From: Mediterraneibacter glycyrrhizinilyticus
GTDB lineage: Bacteria > Bacillota > Clostridia > Lachnospirales > Lachnospiraceae
Reading direction: 5' to 3'
DNA length: 64,000 nucleotides
NCBI RefSeq assembly: GCF_015560805.1
Contig: NZ_JADMSO010000005.1
Span: forward strand, 124,001 to 188,000
Shown one piece after another: positions 53,662 to 63,670 of this stretch. Positions within the stretch are counted from its first letter, which is position 1. Every line of letters starts with the position of its first letter. The notes beneath the pieces were generated by a model. That model was not told where the DNA came from. It ran no database searches and was given only the letters and a program-made list of their open reading frames with translations. Position numbers and translations under genes: made by a program.

Positions 53662-54609
53662 ATGGAAAAGAAATTACAGAATCCGATCGTGATCTGTGTT
53701 TTGGCACTGCTCTGCTGCGCGTTGTGGGGCAGTGCCTTTCCATGTATCAAGATCGGATATGAATGGATGGAAATCGAGGGAATCGGGAGCCAGATTTTGT
53801 TTGCCGGGTACAGGTTTTTCCTGTCAGGCGTTCTGACTTTTGCGTTGGGATGTCTGCTGGAAAGGCGGATTTTGCGGATGAAGCGGGAGAATTTCGGTGT
53901 GATCTTCCGTCAAGGCGTACTTCAGACGACGATCCAGTATGTCTGCTTTTATATCGGACTGGCACATACGACCGGGGCGAAAGGCTCGATCATCAATGCG
54001 TCCAATGCGTTTGTCTCGATCGTGGCGGCACATTATATGATCCGTTCCGAACGGATGACATGGAAAAAAGGTCTCGGATGTATATTGGGACTGGCGGGCG
54101 TGGTACTTGTCAATCTGGAACCGGGCGGATTTGGAGGCGGCTTCCGTTTCCTCGGGGAGGGAATGGTGCTGCTTTGCACGATTGCATACGGCGTCAGCAC
54201 GGTGTTGCTGAAAATGATCTCCGACCGGGAAAGTCCGATGACGATCACGGCATATCAGACGTTGATCGGAAGCGCGCTGCTGATCGTGATCGGATGGCTG
54301 CTTCACGGCGATGTAGGTGTGTTCACATGGAAATCCGCGGCGCTTTTGTTCTATATGGCGCTGCTTTCGACGGTGGCGTTCAGTCTGTGGACACTGTTAT
54401 TAAAATATAATCCGGTGGGAAAAGTGGCGGTCTACGGATTTACGATCCCGATCTTTGGCGTGCTCCTGTCGGGAATCCTGCTGGGCGAGACGATCTTCTC
54501 CGTGAAATATCTGGCGGCGCTTCTGTTTGTCAGCGGCGGAGTGATCCTCGTAAACCGGAACGACGCCGGGAAACAAAACCGGGATGATGTTTCGAGCCGG
54601 AATCGATGA
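53662..54609 (+). CDS. EamA/DMT family transporter
   Basis: A 315-residue protein with about ten hydrophobic helices and two EamA repeats, of the drug/metabolite transporter superfamily. CALWGSAFPCIKIGY in the first helix is typical. Substrates range from amino acids to nucleobases; none can be named. A short hydrophilic tail ends it. AAAAGGAAC precedes the ATG. Confidence 0.9.
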   Translation: MEKKLQNPIVICVLALLCCALWGSAFPCIKIGYEWMEIEGIGSQILFAGYRFFLSGVLTFALGCLLERRILRMKRENFGVIFRQGVLQTTIQYVCFYIGLAHTTGAKGSIINASNAFVSIVAAHYMIRSERMTWKKGLGCILGLAGVVLVNLEPGGFGGGFRFLGEGMVLLCTIAYGVSTVLLKMISDRESPMTITAYQTLIGSALLIVIGWLLHGDVGVFTWKSAALLFYMALLSTVAFSLWTLLLKYNPVGKVAVYGFTIPIFGVLLSGILLGETIFSVKYLAALLFVSGGVILVNRNDAGKQNRDDVSSRNR

Positions 54610-54711
54610 CGTTGTAAAAGAGGGTTGAAAAAGCCGGAGCAATATCCTAAAATAAGGAACATAAGTTTTAAAGAAACAAGGACAGACAGGCGTAAAGGAT
54701 CAGGAGGACGG

Positions 54712-55575
54712 ATGCGGATGGAAATGGTGCAGGCAAAAGAACTGATTTATGAATATGAAAAACGGGATGAAGAGGGCAATGTGATCGGAATGAGCCGCGC
54801 CATCGACGGAGTAGATCTGGACGTTTTGCCGGGGCAGTTCGTGGCGATCCTCGGACATAACGGTTCCGGGAAATCGACCCTTGCCAAGCAGATCAATGCG
54901 ATTCTCGTGCCAAGCGGAGGTACGATGTGGGTGGACGGAAGAGACACAAGAGATCCGGATGAATTATGGAATGTACGGCAGAGCGCCGGCATGGTGTTTC
55001 AGAATCCGGACAACCAGATCATCGGGACTGTCGTGGAAGAAGATGTGGGGTTCGGCCCGGAAAATTTGGGCGTGCCGACCGACGAAATCTGGACACGGGT
55101 GGAAGAAAGCTTAAAGGCAGTCGGGATGATCGAATACCGCTCCCATTCCCCGAATAAACTGTCCGGTGGACAGAAACAGCGGGTGGCGATCGCAGGTGTG
55201 ATCGCGATGGAACCGAAATGTATCGTGTTGGACGAGCCGACGGCGATGCTCGATCCGAACGGACGGAAAGATGTGATCCGCACGGTGCAGGAACTGCGGA
55301 AAAAGAAACAGGTGACGGTGATCCTGATCACGCATTATATGGAAGAGGTGATCGACGCCGACCGGGTGTATGTCATGGATCATGGACGTGTTGTGATGGA
55401 CGGAACACCGCGGGAAATCTTTTCGCGGGTGGAAGAGCTGAAGCAGTATGGAATGGATGTGCCGCAGGCGACTATGCTGGCGGAGGAGCTTCGGAAACGT
55501 GGGTTGGATCTGCCGCGGGGGATCCTGCACAGTGAAGAACTGGTGGAACACATCATGGCACTGAAAAAGAGATAG
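54712..55575 (+). CDS. ecfA1: ECF transporter ATPase A1
   Basis: A 287-residue ATPase of the energy-coupling factor module for vitamin and metal uptake. Walker [12 protein letters not shown]-loop FQNPDNQI, signature [13 protein letters not shown] and Walker [13 protein letters not shown] are intact, with the long C-terminal domain of EcfA. AGGAGG lies four bases before ATG 54712; ATG 54718 is nearly as likely. First of ecfA1-ecfA2-ecfT. Confidence 0.94.
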   Translation: MRMEMVQAKELIYEYEKRDEEGNVIGMSRAIDGVDLDVLPGQFVAILGHNGSGKSTLAKQINAILVPSGGTMWVDGRDTRDPDELWNVRQSAGMVFQNPDNQIIGTVVEEDVGFGPENLGVPTDEIWTRVEESLKAVGMIEYRSHSPNKLSGGQKQRVAIAGVIAMEPKCIVLDEPTAMLDPNGRKDVIRTVQELRKKKQVTVILITHYMEEVIDADRVYVMDHGRVVMDGTPREIFSRVEELKQYGMDVPQATMLAEELRKRGLDLPRGILHSEELVEHIMALKKR

Positions 55576-55584
55576 GAGTAGACA

Positions 55585-56433
55585 ATGGCGATTCGGCTTG
55601 AAAAAATCAATTATATATACAGCCCCGGAACAGCATATGAAAAACATGCGTTGAAAGACATCGATCTGGAAATTCCGGACGGTCAGTTTCTCGGGATCAT
55701 CGGGCATACCGGTTCGGGAAAATCGACGCTGATCCAGCATTTGAACGGGCTGATCAAGGCAACTTCCGGTAAATTGTATTACAATGGTGAAAATATTTAC
55801 GATGAGGGGTTCAATCTGACAGCGCTCCGTTCGCAAGTCGGACTGGTATTCCAGTATCCGGAATATCAGCTGTTTGAGGCGGACGTGTTTACCGATGTTT
55901 GTTTCGGACCGAAGAATCTGGGACTTTCGAAAGAAGAATGTGAGATCCGGGCGAAAGAAGCGTTGGAACTGGTCGGATTTCCGGAGAAATATTATCATCA
56001 GTCGCCGTTCGAGCTTTCCGGCGGACAGAAACGGCGTGCGGCGATCGCAGGCGTACTGGCAATGCGCCCGAAAGTACTCGTGTTGGATGAACCGACGGCG
56101 GGATTGGATCCGAAAGGCCGGGATGAGATTTTGGAGCAGATCCGCCATCTGCATGAGCAGACGGACATGGCGGTCGTGCTCGTATCACACAGTATGGAAG
56201 ACATTGCAAAATATGTAGAGCGGATCATCGTGATGAACCGCGGGGAGAAGATGCTGGACGGTACGCCTAAAGAAGTCTTTTCCCATTACCGGGAACTGGA
56301 ACAGGTTGGACTTGCAGCGCCGCAGGTGACGTATATCATGCATGATCTAAAGGAGTGCGGACTTCCGGTACGCACGGATGCGACGACGATCGAAGAGGCG
56401 GCAGAAGAGATAATGAGGAGTTTCCATGATTAG
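55585..56433 (+). CDS. ecfA2: ECF transporter ATPase A2
   Basis: A 282-residue ATPase that pairs with EcfA1. Walker A GHTGSGKSTL, Q-loop FQYPEYQLF, signature LSGGQKRRAAIAG and Walker B LVLDEPTAGLDP are intact. It starts nine bases after ecfA1 and overlaps ecfT by eight, so the module is translated together. Confidence 0.95.
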   Translation: MAIRLEKINYIYSPGTAYEKHALKDIDLEIPDGQFLGIIGHTGSGKSTLIQHLNGLIKATSGKLYYNGENIYDEGFNLTALRSQVGLVFQYPEYQLFEADVFTDVCFGPKNLGLSKEECEIRAKEALELVGFPEKYYHQSPFELSGGQKRRAAIAGVLAMRPKVLVLDEPTAGLDPKGRDEILEQIRHLHEQTDMAVVLVSHSMEDIAKYVERIIVMNRGEKMLDGTPKEVFSHYRELEQVGLAAPQVTYIMHDLKECGLPVRTDATTIEEAAEEIMRSFHD

Positions 56434-57250
56434 AGATATTACAATCGGACAATATTATCCGGCAGACAGTGTCATACACCGGCTGGATCCGCGCGTGAAG
56501 ATCGTGTGCACGCTGCTGTTTTTGATTTCCCTGTTTGTACAGAACAGCCTGCTTGGCTATGCGATCGCAACGGTATTTTTGTTTTGGGTGATCCATGCAA
56601 GTAAGGTTCCGCTGAAATTTATTTTACGAGGGCTCAAAGCGATCGTGATCATCCTGATGTTTACTGTGGTGATGAACTTGTTTTTGACGACAGGCGGGAA
56701 AGAACTGGTGCATATCGGCTTTCTGCATATTTATGAAAAAGGGCTGCGGACGTCCGTGTTTATGGCGGTCCGCCTGATCTATCTGATCATGGGATCGTCG
56801 CTGATGACCTTTACGACAACGCCGAACGCGTTGACGGACGGAATCGAGAAACTGCTGCATCCGCTGAACAAACTGCATGTCCCGGTGCATGAAGTTGCAA
56901 TGATGATGTCGATCGCGCTCCGTTTTATCCCGATCCTCCTTGAAGAGACGGACAAGATCATGAAGGCGCAGATCGCGCGCGGCGCGGATCTGGAGAGCGG
57001 CAATATCATTCAGCGGACGAAAGCGATGGTGCCGATCCTCGTACCGCTTTTTGTGTCTGCTTTCCGCCGTGCAAATGATCTGGCAATGGCGATGGAAGCA
57101 AGGTGTTACAACGGCGGCGAGGGACGGACGAAGATGAAGCCGCTCGTGTACCGGAAACGGGACCGCGCGGCGTACGGGATCACGATCCTGTATATGGTCG
57201 TGATCGTTCTGGTGGGCAGGTTTGTGCCGTTTCAGATATGGATTTTTTAA
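56426..57250 (+). CDS. ecfT: ECF transporter transmembrane protein T
   Basis: A 274-residue membrane protein, five to six helices, that links the ATPases to substrate-binding S proteins. The two coupling motifs are IARGADLESG (near 187) and MEARCYNGGEGR (near 226). No S component is in the window, so this is the shared group II module serving several vitamin importers. Followed by truA after 36 bases, the common Firmicute order. Confidence 0.94.
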   Translation: MIRDITIGQYYPADSVIHRLDPRVKIVCTLLFLISLFVQNSLLGYAIATVFLFWVIHASKVPLKFILRGLKAIVIILMFTVVMNLFLTTGGKELVHIGFLHIYEKGLRTSVFMAVRLIYLIMGSSLMTFTTTPNALTDGIEKLLHPLNKLHVPVHEVAMMMSIALRFIPILLEETDKIMKAQIARGADLESGNIIQRTKAMVPILVPLFVSAFRRANDLAMAMEARCYNGGEGRTKMKPLVYRKRDRAAYGITILYMVVIVLVGRFVPFQIWIF

Positions 57251-57286
57251 GAAAGAAGACAGGATATTTCAGGGAGAGGACAGGAT

Positions 57287-58060
57287 ATGAGGCGCATTAA
57301 ACTGACGGTCGCTTATGACGGAACGAATTACTGCGGATGGCAGGTGCAGCCAAACGGCATTACCGTGGAAGAAGTATTGAACCGTGCGCTTTCTGCGCTG
57401 ACCGGGACAAAGGTGAATGTGATCGGGGCGAGCCGAACCGATTCCGGTGTGCATGCCAGAGGAAACGTGGCAGTATTTGATACGGATTCCCCGATTCCTC
57501 CGGACCGGATCTCCTATGCGGTGAACCAAAAGCTGCCGGATGATATCGTGGTCGTAAAATCGGAAGAAGTTCCGAAAGACTGGCATCCGCGGTATCAGAA
57601 CAGCGTAAAGACGTATGAATATCATATTTTGAACGCTAAGATGCCGGATCCGACCAGACGTTATACGACGTATTTTGTGTCGTATCATTTGGATCTGGAG
57701 CAGATGCGGAAAGCGGCAGGATACCTTGTCGGAGAACATGATTTTGCAAGTTTCTGCAATATCCATACCGATGTGGAAGATACGGTACGCACGATCTATG
57801 AGCTGACCGTGGAGAAAAGCGGAGAAGACCTGACGATCCGGGTTCGGGGAAATGGATTTCTTTACAATATGGTGCGGATCATTGCGGGAACGCTTCTGCA
57901 GGTCGGGCGGGGATTTTATACGCCGGAAGACGTGCGCGGTATTCTTGAGACGAAAGACCGGGAATCCGCAGGCGTGACGGCGCCGCCGCATGGATTGATG
58001 CTGATGCGGATCGAATACGAAAAAGACCTTGACAAAAGCGAGGGTGATGGAGTAGTATAG
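57287..58060 (+). CDS. truA: tRNA pseudouridine synthase A
   Basis: A 257-residue enzyme that makes pseudouridine at positions 38-40 of tRNA anticodon stems. The catalytic Asp is in SRTDSGVHARG (near 51). FLYNMVRIIAG near 195 is also typical. AGGAGAGGACAGG lies before the ATG. The tyrS promoter lies inside its last codons. Confidence 0.96.
   Translation: MRRIKLTVAYDGTNYCGWQVQPNGITVEEVLNRALSALTGTKVNVIGASRTDSGVHARGNVAVFDTDSPIPPDRISYAVNQKLPDDIVVVKSEEVPKDWHPRYQNSVKTYEYHILNAKMPDPTRRYTTYFVSYHLDLEQMRKAAGYLVGEHDFASFCNIHTDVEDTVRTIYELTVEKSGEDLTIRVRGNGFLYNMVRIIAGTLLQVGRGFYTPEDVRGILETKDRESAGVTAPPHGLMLMRIEYEKDLDKSEGDGVV
58029..58058 (+). promoter_or_regulatory. tyrS promoter inside the truA 3' end
   Basis: TTGACA (58029-58034), 18-base spacer, TAGTAT (58053-58058). 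Transcription would begin near 58065. Confidence 0.65.
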
Positions 58061-58064
58061 GCAA

Positions 58065-58446
58065 CAGATACAGAAAAAAGGCTTGGAAGAGAACAAGTAG
58101 TGATATCCGGGGAAAACAGAAAGCTGCCGGCTGATGAGAGGCGCATGATCCCGCATATGGCGAATACATCTCGGAGCTGCGCACCGAACACATAACTGCG
58201 TATCGAGCATCCGGAGGAGAGATACCTGATGGATGGATGCAGGCGGTAAGAAGCAAGTAGGCTGCGACGGACTGGCAGACGTTAACATGCCGGGCAATGA
58301 AGAGACAGATACCGTCAGTATATAAGAAGTGCATTTGTTTCCGGTGTTGCTGATGAGGCGGCAGACGTGAGTCTGGCGTGAATGAAGGTGGTACCACGGG
58401 TGATCAACTCGTCCTTACGATAACAGTGAGGGCGGGTTTTTTTGTT
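58065..58446 (+). promoter_or_regulatory. T-box leader of tyrS (tyrosine-specific)
   Basis: T-box core AAGGTGGTACCACGG at 58385-58399, followed by a terminator (58406-58446). In stem I, GCTGATGAGAG is followed by GAA-TAC-A...CGGAGC; TAC at 58165-58167 is the tyrosine codon and my predicted specifier. Uncharged tRNA-Tyr would permit read-through into tyrS. The region 58061-58536 holds no gene; an open GTG frame at 58378 crosses the terminator and is not coding. Confidence 0.92.
58406..58446 (+). terminator. Regulated terminator of the tyrS T-box
   Basis: AACTCGTCCTT pairs with GAGGGCGGGTT (wobbles included) followed by a run of seven T. Confidence 0.8.
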
Positions 58447-58536
58447 TGTTTTTATTGGACAGGAAATTGCATCCGATGGAATAAAAGCGCTCCGCGTCCT
58501 CACAGAAACGAAGAGCTTGAGAGGAGAAGAAAGAAG

Positions 58537-59760
58537 ATGAAAATTTACGACGAACTGAAAGCGCGCGGACTGATCGCGCAGGTGACAGATGAGGAATTGA
58601 TCGCAGATCTGATCAACAACGGAAAGGCGACGTTTTATATCGGATTCGACCCGACGGCGGACAGTCTGCATGTGGGACATTTCATGGCGCTCTGCCTGAT
58701 GAAACGTCTGCAGATGGCAGGAAATAAGCCGATCGCTTTGATCGGAGGCGGAACCGGAATGATCGGCGATCCGTCAGGAAGAACCGATATGCGTCAGATG
58801 ATGACGCCGGAGACGATCCAGCACAACTGCGACTGCTTCAAAGAGCAGATGAGTAAATTTATCGATTTCTCAGAGGGAAAAGCATTGATGGTCAATAATG
58901 CAGACTGGCTGATGGATCTGAATTATATCGAAGTGCTCCGGGAAGTCGGCGCACATTTCAGCGTGAACCGGATGCTGAGCGCAGAGTGCTACAAACAGAG
59001 AATGGAAAAGGGCCTAAGCTTCCTCGAGTTTAACTACATGATCATGCAGGCGTACGATTTCTATGCACTGTACCAGAATTACGGATGTAATCTGCAGTTC
59101 GGAGGAGACGATCAGTGGAGCAATATGCTGGCAGGAACGGAACTGATCCGCCGCAAACTCGGAAAAGACGCAAGTGCGATGACGATCACACTGCTTCTCA
59201 ACTCCGAGGGAAAGAAGATGGGCAAGACACAGTCCGGAGCGGTATGGCTGGATCCGAATAAAACGTCCCCGTTTGATTTCTACCAGTATTGGAGAAATGT
59301 CGGCGATGCAGACGTACTGAAATGTATCCGTATGCTGACATTCCTGCCGCTTGAGCAGATCGACGAGATGGATTCCTGGGAGGGAAGCCAGTTGAATCAG
59401 GCAAAAGAGATCCTCGCATACGAGCTGACAAGTCTTGTCCACGGCGAAGAGGAAGCGAAACGGGCGCAGGAGAGCGCAAGAGCTTTGTTCAGTCAGGGAA
59501 ATGCGGCGGAAATGCCGACAGCGGAGCTGACAGAGGAAGATTTCACAGACGGAAAGATCGATATTTTGACGATGCTTGTAAAGAGCGGACTTGTTCCGTC
59601 CAAATCCGAAGCGCGCCGTGCCGTACAGCAGGGCGGAGTCGCAGTGGACGGTGAAAAAGTTGCGGACATTTATGCGGCGTTTGAGAAAGATGCGTTGGCA
59701 GGAGACGGCGTTGTGATCAAAAAAGGAAAGAAAAACTTCCGTAAAGTCGTTGTAAAATAA
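58537..59760 (+). CDS. tyrS: Tyrosyl-tRNA synthetase
   Basis: A 407-residue class I synthetase that charges tRNA-Tyr. The HIGH motif is HVGH at residues 45-48; the KMSKS equivalent is KMGKT (near 231); an S4 RNA-binding domain closes the protein (about 340-400, [12 protein letters not shown]). Start at 58537 (MKIYDEL) is set by GAGGAGA upstream; the frame extends into the leader. Controlled by the T-box. No terminator separates it from the next gene 22 bases on. Confidence 0.96.
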   Translation: MKIYDELKARGLIAQVTDEELIADLINNGKATFYIGFDPTADSLHVGHFMALCLMKRLQMAGNKPIALIGGGTGMIGDPSGRTDMRQMMTPETIQHNCDCFKEQMSKFIDFSEGKALMVNNADWLMDLNYIEVLREVGAHFSVNRMLSAECYKQRMEKGLSFLEFNYMIMQAYDFYALYQNYGCNLQFGGDDQWSNMLAGTELIRRKLGKDASAMTITLLLNSEGKKMGKTQSGAVWLDPNKTSPFDFYQYWRNVGDADVLKCIRMLTFLPLEQIDEMDSWEGSQLNQAKEILAYELTSLVHGEEEAKRAQESARALFSQGNAAEMPTAELTEEDFTDGKIDILTMLVKSGLVPSKSEARRAVQQGGVAVDGEKVADIYAAFEKDALAGDGVVIKKGKKNFRKVVVK

Positions 59761-59781
59761 AAGGAATCAGGAGGAAGAACA

Positions 59782-60288
59782 ATGGCATTTCGTGAGATCC
59801 GGGCAGAAGAATTGAGTTTCAATCCATTTGATAAGATCGGGAAAGAATGGATGCTGATCACGGCAGGAGATGAGGCGTCGCACAATACGATGACTGCAAG
59901 CTGGGGCGGACTTGGAATCATGTGGGGCAAAAAAGTCGCCACAGTTTATGTCCGTCCGCAGCGTTATACAAAAGAGTTTGTAGACCGGAATGAACGCTTT
60001 ACGATTTCATTTTACAATGAAGAGTACAGAAAGGCGCTTGCTGTCTGCGGGCGCAAATCCGGTCGGGACTGCGAGAAGGAAAAAGAAGCCGGATTGACAC
60101 CGTATTATGTAGACGGAACAACCGCATTTGAAGAAGCGGAACTGATCTTTGTATGCAAAAAGCAATATCATCAAGAATTGAAAGGGGAATGTTTCGATGT
60201 CAAAGAAAATGATACGACACATTATCCGGATCAGGATTACCATATGATGTATATTGCAGAGATTGAAAAAGTTCTTGTAAAAGAGTAG
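59782..60288 (+). CDS. Flavin reductase-like FMN-binding protein
   Basis: A 168-residue protein of the flavin reductase-like family: TMTASWGGLGIMW near 36 and VYVRPQRYTKEF near 55 form the FMN site, with FTISFY after. Members bind FMN and act as NAD(P)H:flavin reductases or electron carriers in anaerobes; this subgroup has no defined partner. AGGAGGAAG precedes the ATG. Probably co-transcribed with tyrS. Confidence 0.9.
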   Translation: MAFREIRAEELSFNPFDKIGKEWMLITAGDEASHNTMTASWGGLGIMWGKKVATVYVRPQRYTKEFVDRNERFTISFYNEEYRKALAVCGRKSGRDCEKEKEAGLTPYYVDGTTAFEEAELIFVCKKQYHQELKGECFDVKENDTTHYPDQDYHMMYIAEIEKVLVKE

Positions 60289-60302
60289 CGTCAATGTACA
60301 AA
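60287..60302. repeat. Half-copy of the palindromic repeat (copy D)
   Basis: TAGCGTCAATGTACAAAG begins at the stop codon of the flavin reductase gene and matches the left arms of copies A and B. Its reverse complement shares TTTGTACATTGACG with the rpiB leader copy. No second arm is seen. Confidence 0.45.
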
Positions 60303-60316
60303 GAAAAATAATGAAT

Positions 60317-60366
60317 AAAAAAGCCTGTGCACCGAAAAGCTAATTTCGGGTGCGCAGGCTTTTTGC
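60317..60366. terminator. Bidirectional terminator, flavin reductase and amylase
   Basis: AAAAGCCTGTGCACCGAAA pairs with TTTCGGGTGCGCAGGCTTTT, flanked by A-runs and T-runs. Confidence 0.9.
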
Positions 60367-60378
60367 ATGGTGTTTTAT

Positions 60379-61689
60379 TTAATCCATTTTCAAGAACATG
60401 ACACTGTATTTCGGCAGTTCGACCGAACCGGACAACGTGTGTGCCTTCCCTGTGAGCAGATCGGTACAGGTTCCGTTGAAATCTCCGTGATTTGCTGTGA
60501 GATCTGCATCCGAAGCATTGATCGCAACAAGGACACGTTCGGAATCGCTCTTTCGTTCAAAAATCAACTGGTGATTGGTGATTACGATATTTTTGTATCC
60601 GCCGTTACAAAGAGCGTCGCTGTTCTTACGAAGCGAGATCAGTTTTTTCAGAAAGTCCGTGAGTTCATTCGGTATCGGCGCTTCAAAAGACGGGCGGAGT
60701 GCATAATCGTTATCGGGCGCTTTTTCACCGAGTTCCCCCCATTCACTTCCATAGTAAATGCACGGAATACCGGGCATACCAAAGAGAATACCGTATGCAA
60801 GCGGCAGATGATTTTTATTTGCTAAGATACTTGCAATCCGAGTGACGTCATGGTTGTCTACAAAGTTCATCAGATGCTTGCCACGGTAGATACACCATTG
60901 TTCCGGTCCGTACTGACGGTTCAGAGAATGTGCGATCTCGAACAGGTTCATACTATTCAAACTGGAATAAATTCCTTTATAACATTCATAGTTGGTGCAG
61001 CTATGCAGCATATCATCGTTGACGATCAAGTTATAATCGCCGAATAATACTTCTCCGATCAATGCAAATCCCGGTTTTAGCTCTTCACAGAACGTACGGA
61101 GACGGCGCATAAAATTGTGATCCAGACTATAAGCTACATCCAGTCGGAGTCCGTCAATATCAAACTCTTCGATCCAGAATTTGACGCAGCCAAGAAGATA
61201 GTCTGTGACAGCCGGATTTTGAAGATTGAGTTTAACAAGCTCAAAATGTCCTTCCCATCCTTCATACCAGAAGCCGTCATTATAGCAACTGTTTCCGTCA
61301 AAACTGATATGGAACCAGTCTTTGTACGGAGAATCCCATTTCTTTTCCAATACATCTTGAAATGCCCAGAATCCCCGTCCTACATGATTAAACACACCGT
61401 CAAGGATGATGTTGATCTGATGTGCGTGAAGGTCTTTACAGACAGCGCGGAAATCGTCATTTGTGCCGAGACGGCAGTCGATTGATCGAAAATCTCGAGT
61501 ATCATATCCGTGATTATCCGATTCAAAGATTGGATTGAGAATGATAGAACCAATCCCAAGTTCTTGCAGATAAGCGCTCCACTCAGAAATTTTTCGAATG
61601 CGCGGAATACAGATCCCGTCATTGTGGATCGGTGCATCACAAAAGCCAATCGGATAGATTTGATAAAAGGTTTCATTGTAAGCCCACAT
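60379..61689 (-). CDS. GH13 alpha-amylase family enzyme, cytoplasmic
   Basis: A 436-residue GH13 enzyme. Region I is DGVFNHVG, region II GLRLDVAY (nucleophile Asp), region III GEVLFG (acid/base Glu), and region IV FVDNHD; a short C-terminal beta domain follows. Acts on alpha-1,4-glucans or maltodextrins; exact specificity unknown. No signal peptide, so it works on internal glycogen or imported dextrins. Start at 61689 (MWAYNETFYQIYP) follows GGCAGGT; ten upstream codons lack a site. Confidence 0.9.
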   Translation of the reverse strand: MWAYNETFYQIYPIGFCDAPIHNDGICIPRIRKISEWSAYLQELGIGSIILNPIFESDNHGYDTRDFRSIDCRLGTNDDFRAVCKDLHAHQINIILDGVFNHVGRGFWAFQDVLEKKWDSPYKDWFHISFDGNSCYNDGFWYEGWEGHFELVKLNLQNPAVTDYLLGCVKFWIEEFDIDGLRLDVAYSLDHNFMRRLRTFCEELKPGFALIGEVLFGDYNLIVNDDMLHSCTNYECYKGIYSSLNSMNLFEIAHSLNRQYGPEQWCIYRGKHLMNFVDNHDVTRIASILANKNHLPLAYGILFGMPGIPCIYYGSEWGELGEKAPDNDYALRPSFEAPIPNELTDFLKKLISLRKNSDALCNGGYKNIVITNHQLIFERKSDSERVLVAINASDADLTANHGDFNGTCTDLLTGKAHTLSGSVELPKYSVMFLKMD

Positions 61690-61948
61690 AAATTTGTACC
61701 TGCCTTTTTCTAAAATCAAAGTGAAAAGAAATTTACAGTAACATAAAAAGATTTCATTTTCACAAACATGTAGAAATATTATACAATAAAAATGCTAAAA
61801 AAAGAAAGAATTTGTGGGAAATTAACAGAAAAAGTGACTAAAAGCAAGGATAAAGCAACTGAAAATTTGTTGGATAGATATAAAAAAATTACATTGTATT
61901 TGAAGGGGGAATAACAGTAAAATAGAAATAGTGTAAAGGAAAGGAAAA

Positions 61949-63667
61949 ATGATCATGAAAAGAAAGATAACGTGGAAGCAGTTGTTTTCATCTTCCGTGA
62001 TCCGTGTGATGTGTATCGTTATTGCGGTGATGATCCCGGTGAATGTTGTGACGATCTTACTTGGGAAAATGGCGGTAAATCGTGCCGAAGAACAGTTTGC
62101 GTCGGAAACAAAAGGCGCATTGGATCTGTATATGCTGCAAGTGGAGGATGCAATGAAGCGCGCAGCGTGGAAAACGCAGCAGATCGCAGTTGATGATGTG
62201 GATTTTGCAAAGATCAATTCGAAAAAAATCACAACTACAACGGAATATTATGATGAATTACAGTCGGTTGTAAGACTGAAAGAAGTAATGAATAAGGCGA
62301 TAGATGATAACATATTTGCGGCGGGAATGTATGCGTTTTTTCCGGAAAAAGAGATAAAAATAGTCGAATCCAATTATTCTTCGTATCAGACGGAACTTTT
62401 TGAACAGATTAATCGAATTATAGAAGAAAAAGAAATTCAAAAAGTAGGGTACTGGGAAGTGGTAGATCTTGAAACAACAGACATTGCACTATATGTAGGC
62501 AAACATCAAAATGCTTATTTCGGAGCGTGGTTTGATCTGAATCAGATTTTACGGAGAATCGTAAAAGAAGACGGAAGCCCGCAGATCCAAGCGTTTATTT
62601 CCGAAGATCGACAGATTTACAGTGAGAAAAATACGGAAAATATTGATTTGGAAACAGTCTTGAAAAATCCAAAGAAAGCGGGATATATCGTGATCAGAAC
62701 GGAAAATAAATATGCGGATTTCTCTTTAATACAAGTAATTTCGAGAAGTACGATCAAAAACAATTTTTCCGGCATGACTCAGATTTTGAGTTGGTCGATG
62801 ATTCTCGTATTGCTCGCGATTCCGGTAATCTTATATGTGCTGCGAAGGTGGATGATCGTTCCTTTAAACCAACTTTCTTCTGCGATGAAGCGTATCGAAC
62901 ATGGAGATACGGAATTTCGAATTACAGAAAAAAGCGCGGGAAGTGAATTTGAACAGATCAATAAAAACTTTAACCGGATGTTGGACGAGATGTCGGAATT
63001 GAAAATCGACGTATATGAACAGCAGCTTGAAAAAGAGAAGATCCGAAGATGTTTTTTGAGTCAGCAGATCCAACCGCATTTTATTTTAAATGCGATGAAT
63101 ATTTTGTATAGTTACGAACAGGATGAATATCCGCTGATCCAGAAGATGATTTTATGCTTGTCTCAATATTTTCGTTATATCGTAAATGCAAATACAGATT
63201 TTGTGGAACTGAAAAATGAAATGCTCCACATCAGGAATTATTTTGAAATTCAGCGGGCTCGCTACCCGGAAGAGTTTTTTGCGATCGTGGAATGGGACGA
63301 AGAATTAGACAACTGTTTGATCCCTCCGCTCTTGATCCAAAATTTTGTGGAAAATGCGATCAAGCATTCTCTTATGATCGGAAATAGTATTGATATTTTT
63401 GTGATCGCGAAGAAAATGGGAGATGAAAAAATCCAGATTTTTGTTGCTGATACAGGGAAAGGAATTTCTGATGAAATATTGGAAAAAATCAAGCGATTCC
63501 GAGAGACAAAGCAATACCAGGACGGACTTGGGGTTGGAATACAAAATGCGATCGAACGTTTGGAAGTGTTGTATGAGGGAAAAGCAGAATTGAAGATCGG
63601 AAGAGATCGTCCCAATGGGACAAGAGTGGAATTGATCTTGGAAAGGAAAGAAAAGGGGGATGCGTAA
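61949..63667 (+). CDS. YesM-type sensor histidine kinase
   Basis: A 572-residue membrane kinase. Transmembrane helices at about 13-36 and 272-294 enclose an extracytoplasmic sensor of about 235 residues; a HAMP domain follows (about 295-347). The phospho-accepting His377 is in QIQPHFILN; the ATPase domain has NFVENAIKH, DTGKGIS and GLGVGIQN. This is the YesM/LytS-like class that usually senses oligosaccharides in Clostridia. AAAGGAAAGGA precedes ATG 61949; ATG 61955 is possible. The regulator gene starts three bases after its stop. Confidence 0.93.
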   Translation: MIMKRKITWKQLFSSSVIRVMCIVIAVMIPVNVVTILLGKMAVNRAEEQFASETKGALDLYMLQVEDAMKRAAWKTQQIAVDDVDFAKINSKKITTTTEYYDELQSVVRLKEVMNKAIDDNIFAAGMYAFFPEKEIKIVESNYSSYQTELFEQINRIIEEKEIQKVGYWEVVDLETTDIALYVGKHQNAYFGAWFDLNQILRRIVKEDGSPQIQAFISEDRQIYSEKNTENIDLETVLKNPKKAGYIVIRTENKYADFSLIQVISRSTIKNNFSGMTQILSWSMILVLLAIPVILYVLRRWMIVPLNQLSSAMKRIEHGDTEFRITEKSAGSEFEQINKNFNRMLDEMSELKIDVYEQQLEKEKIRRCFLSQQIQPHFILNAMNILYSYEQDEYPLIQKMILCLSQYFRYIVNANTDFVELKNEMLHIRNYFEIQRARYPEEFFAIVEWDEELDNCLIPPLLIQNFVENAIKHSLMIGNSIDIFVIAKKMGDEKIQIFVADTGKGISDEILEKIKRFRETKQYQDGLGVGIQNAIERLEVLYEGKAELKIGRDRPNGTRVELILERKEKGDA

Positions 63668-63670
63668 CAG

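Noticed and set aside
58378-58536. N-terminal extension of TyrRS from a GTG start
   Set aside because: The extension would translate the T-box terminator and T-run; the conserved protein begins at 58537 after a good ribosome site.
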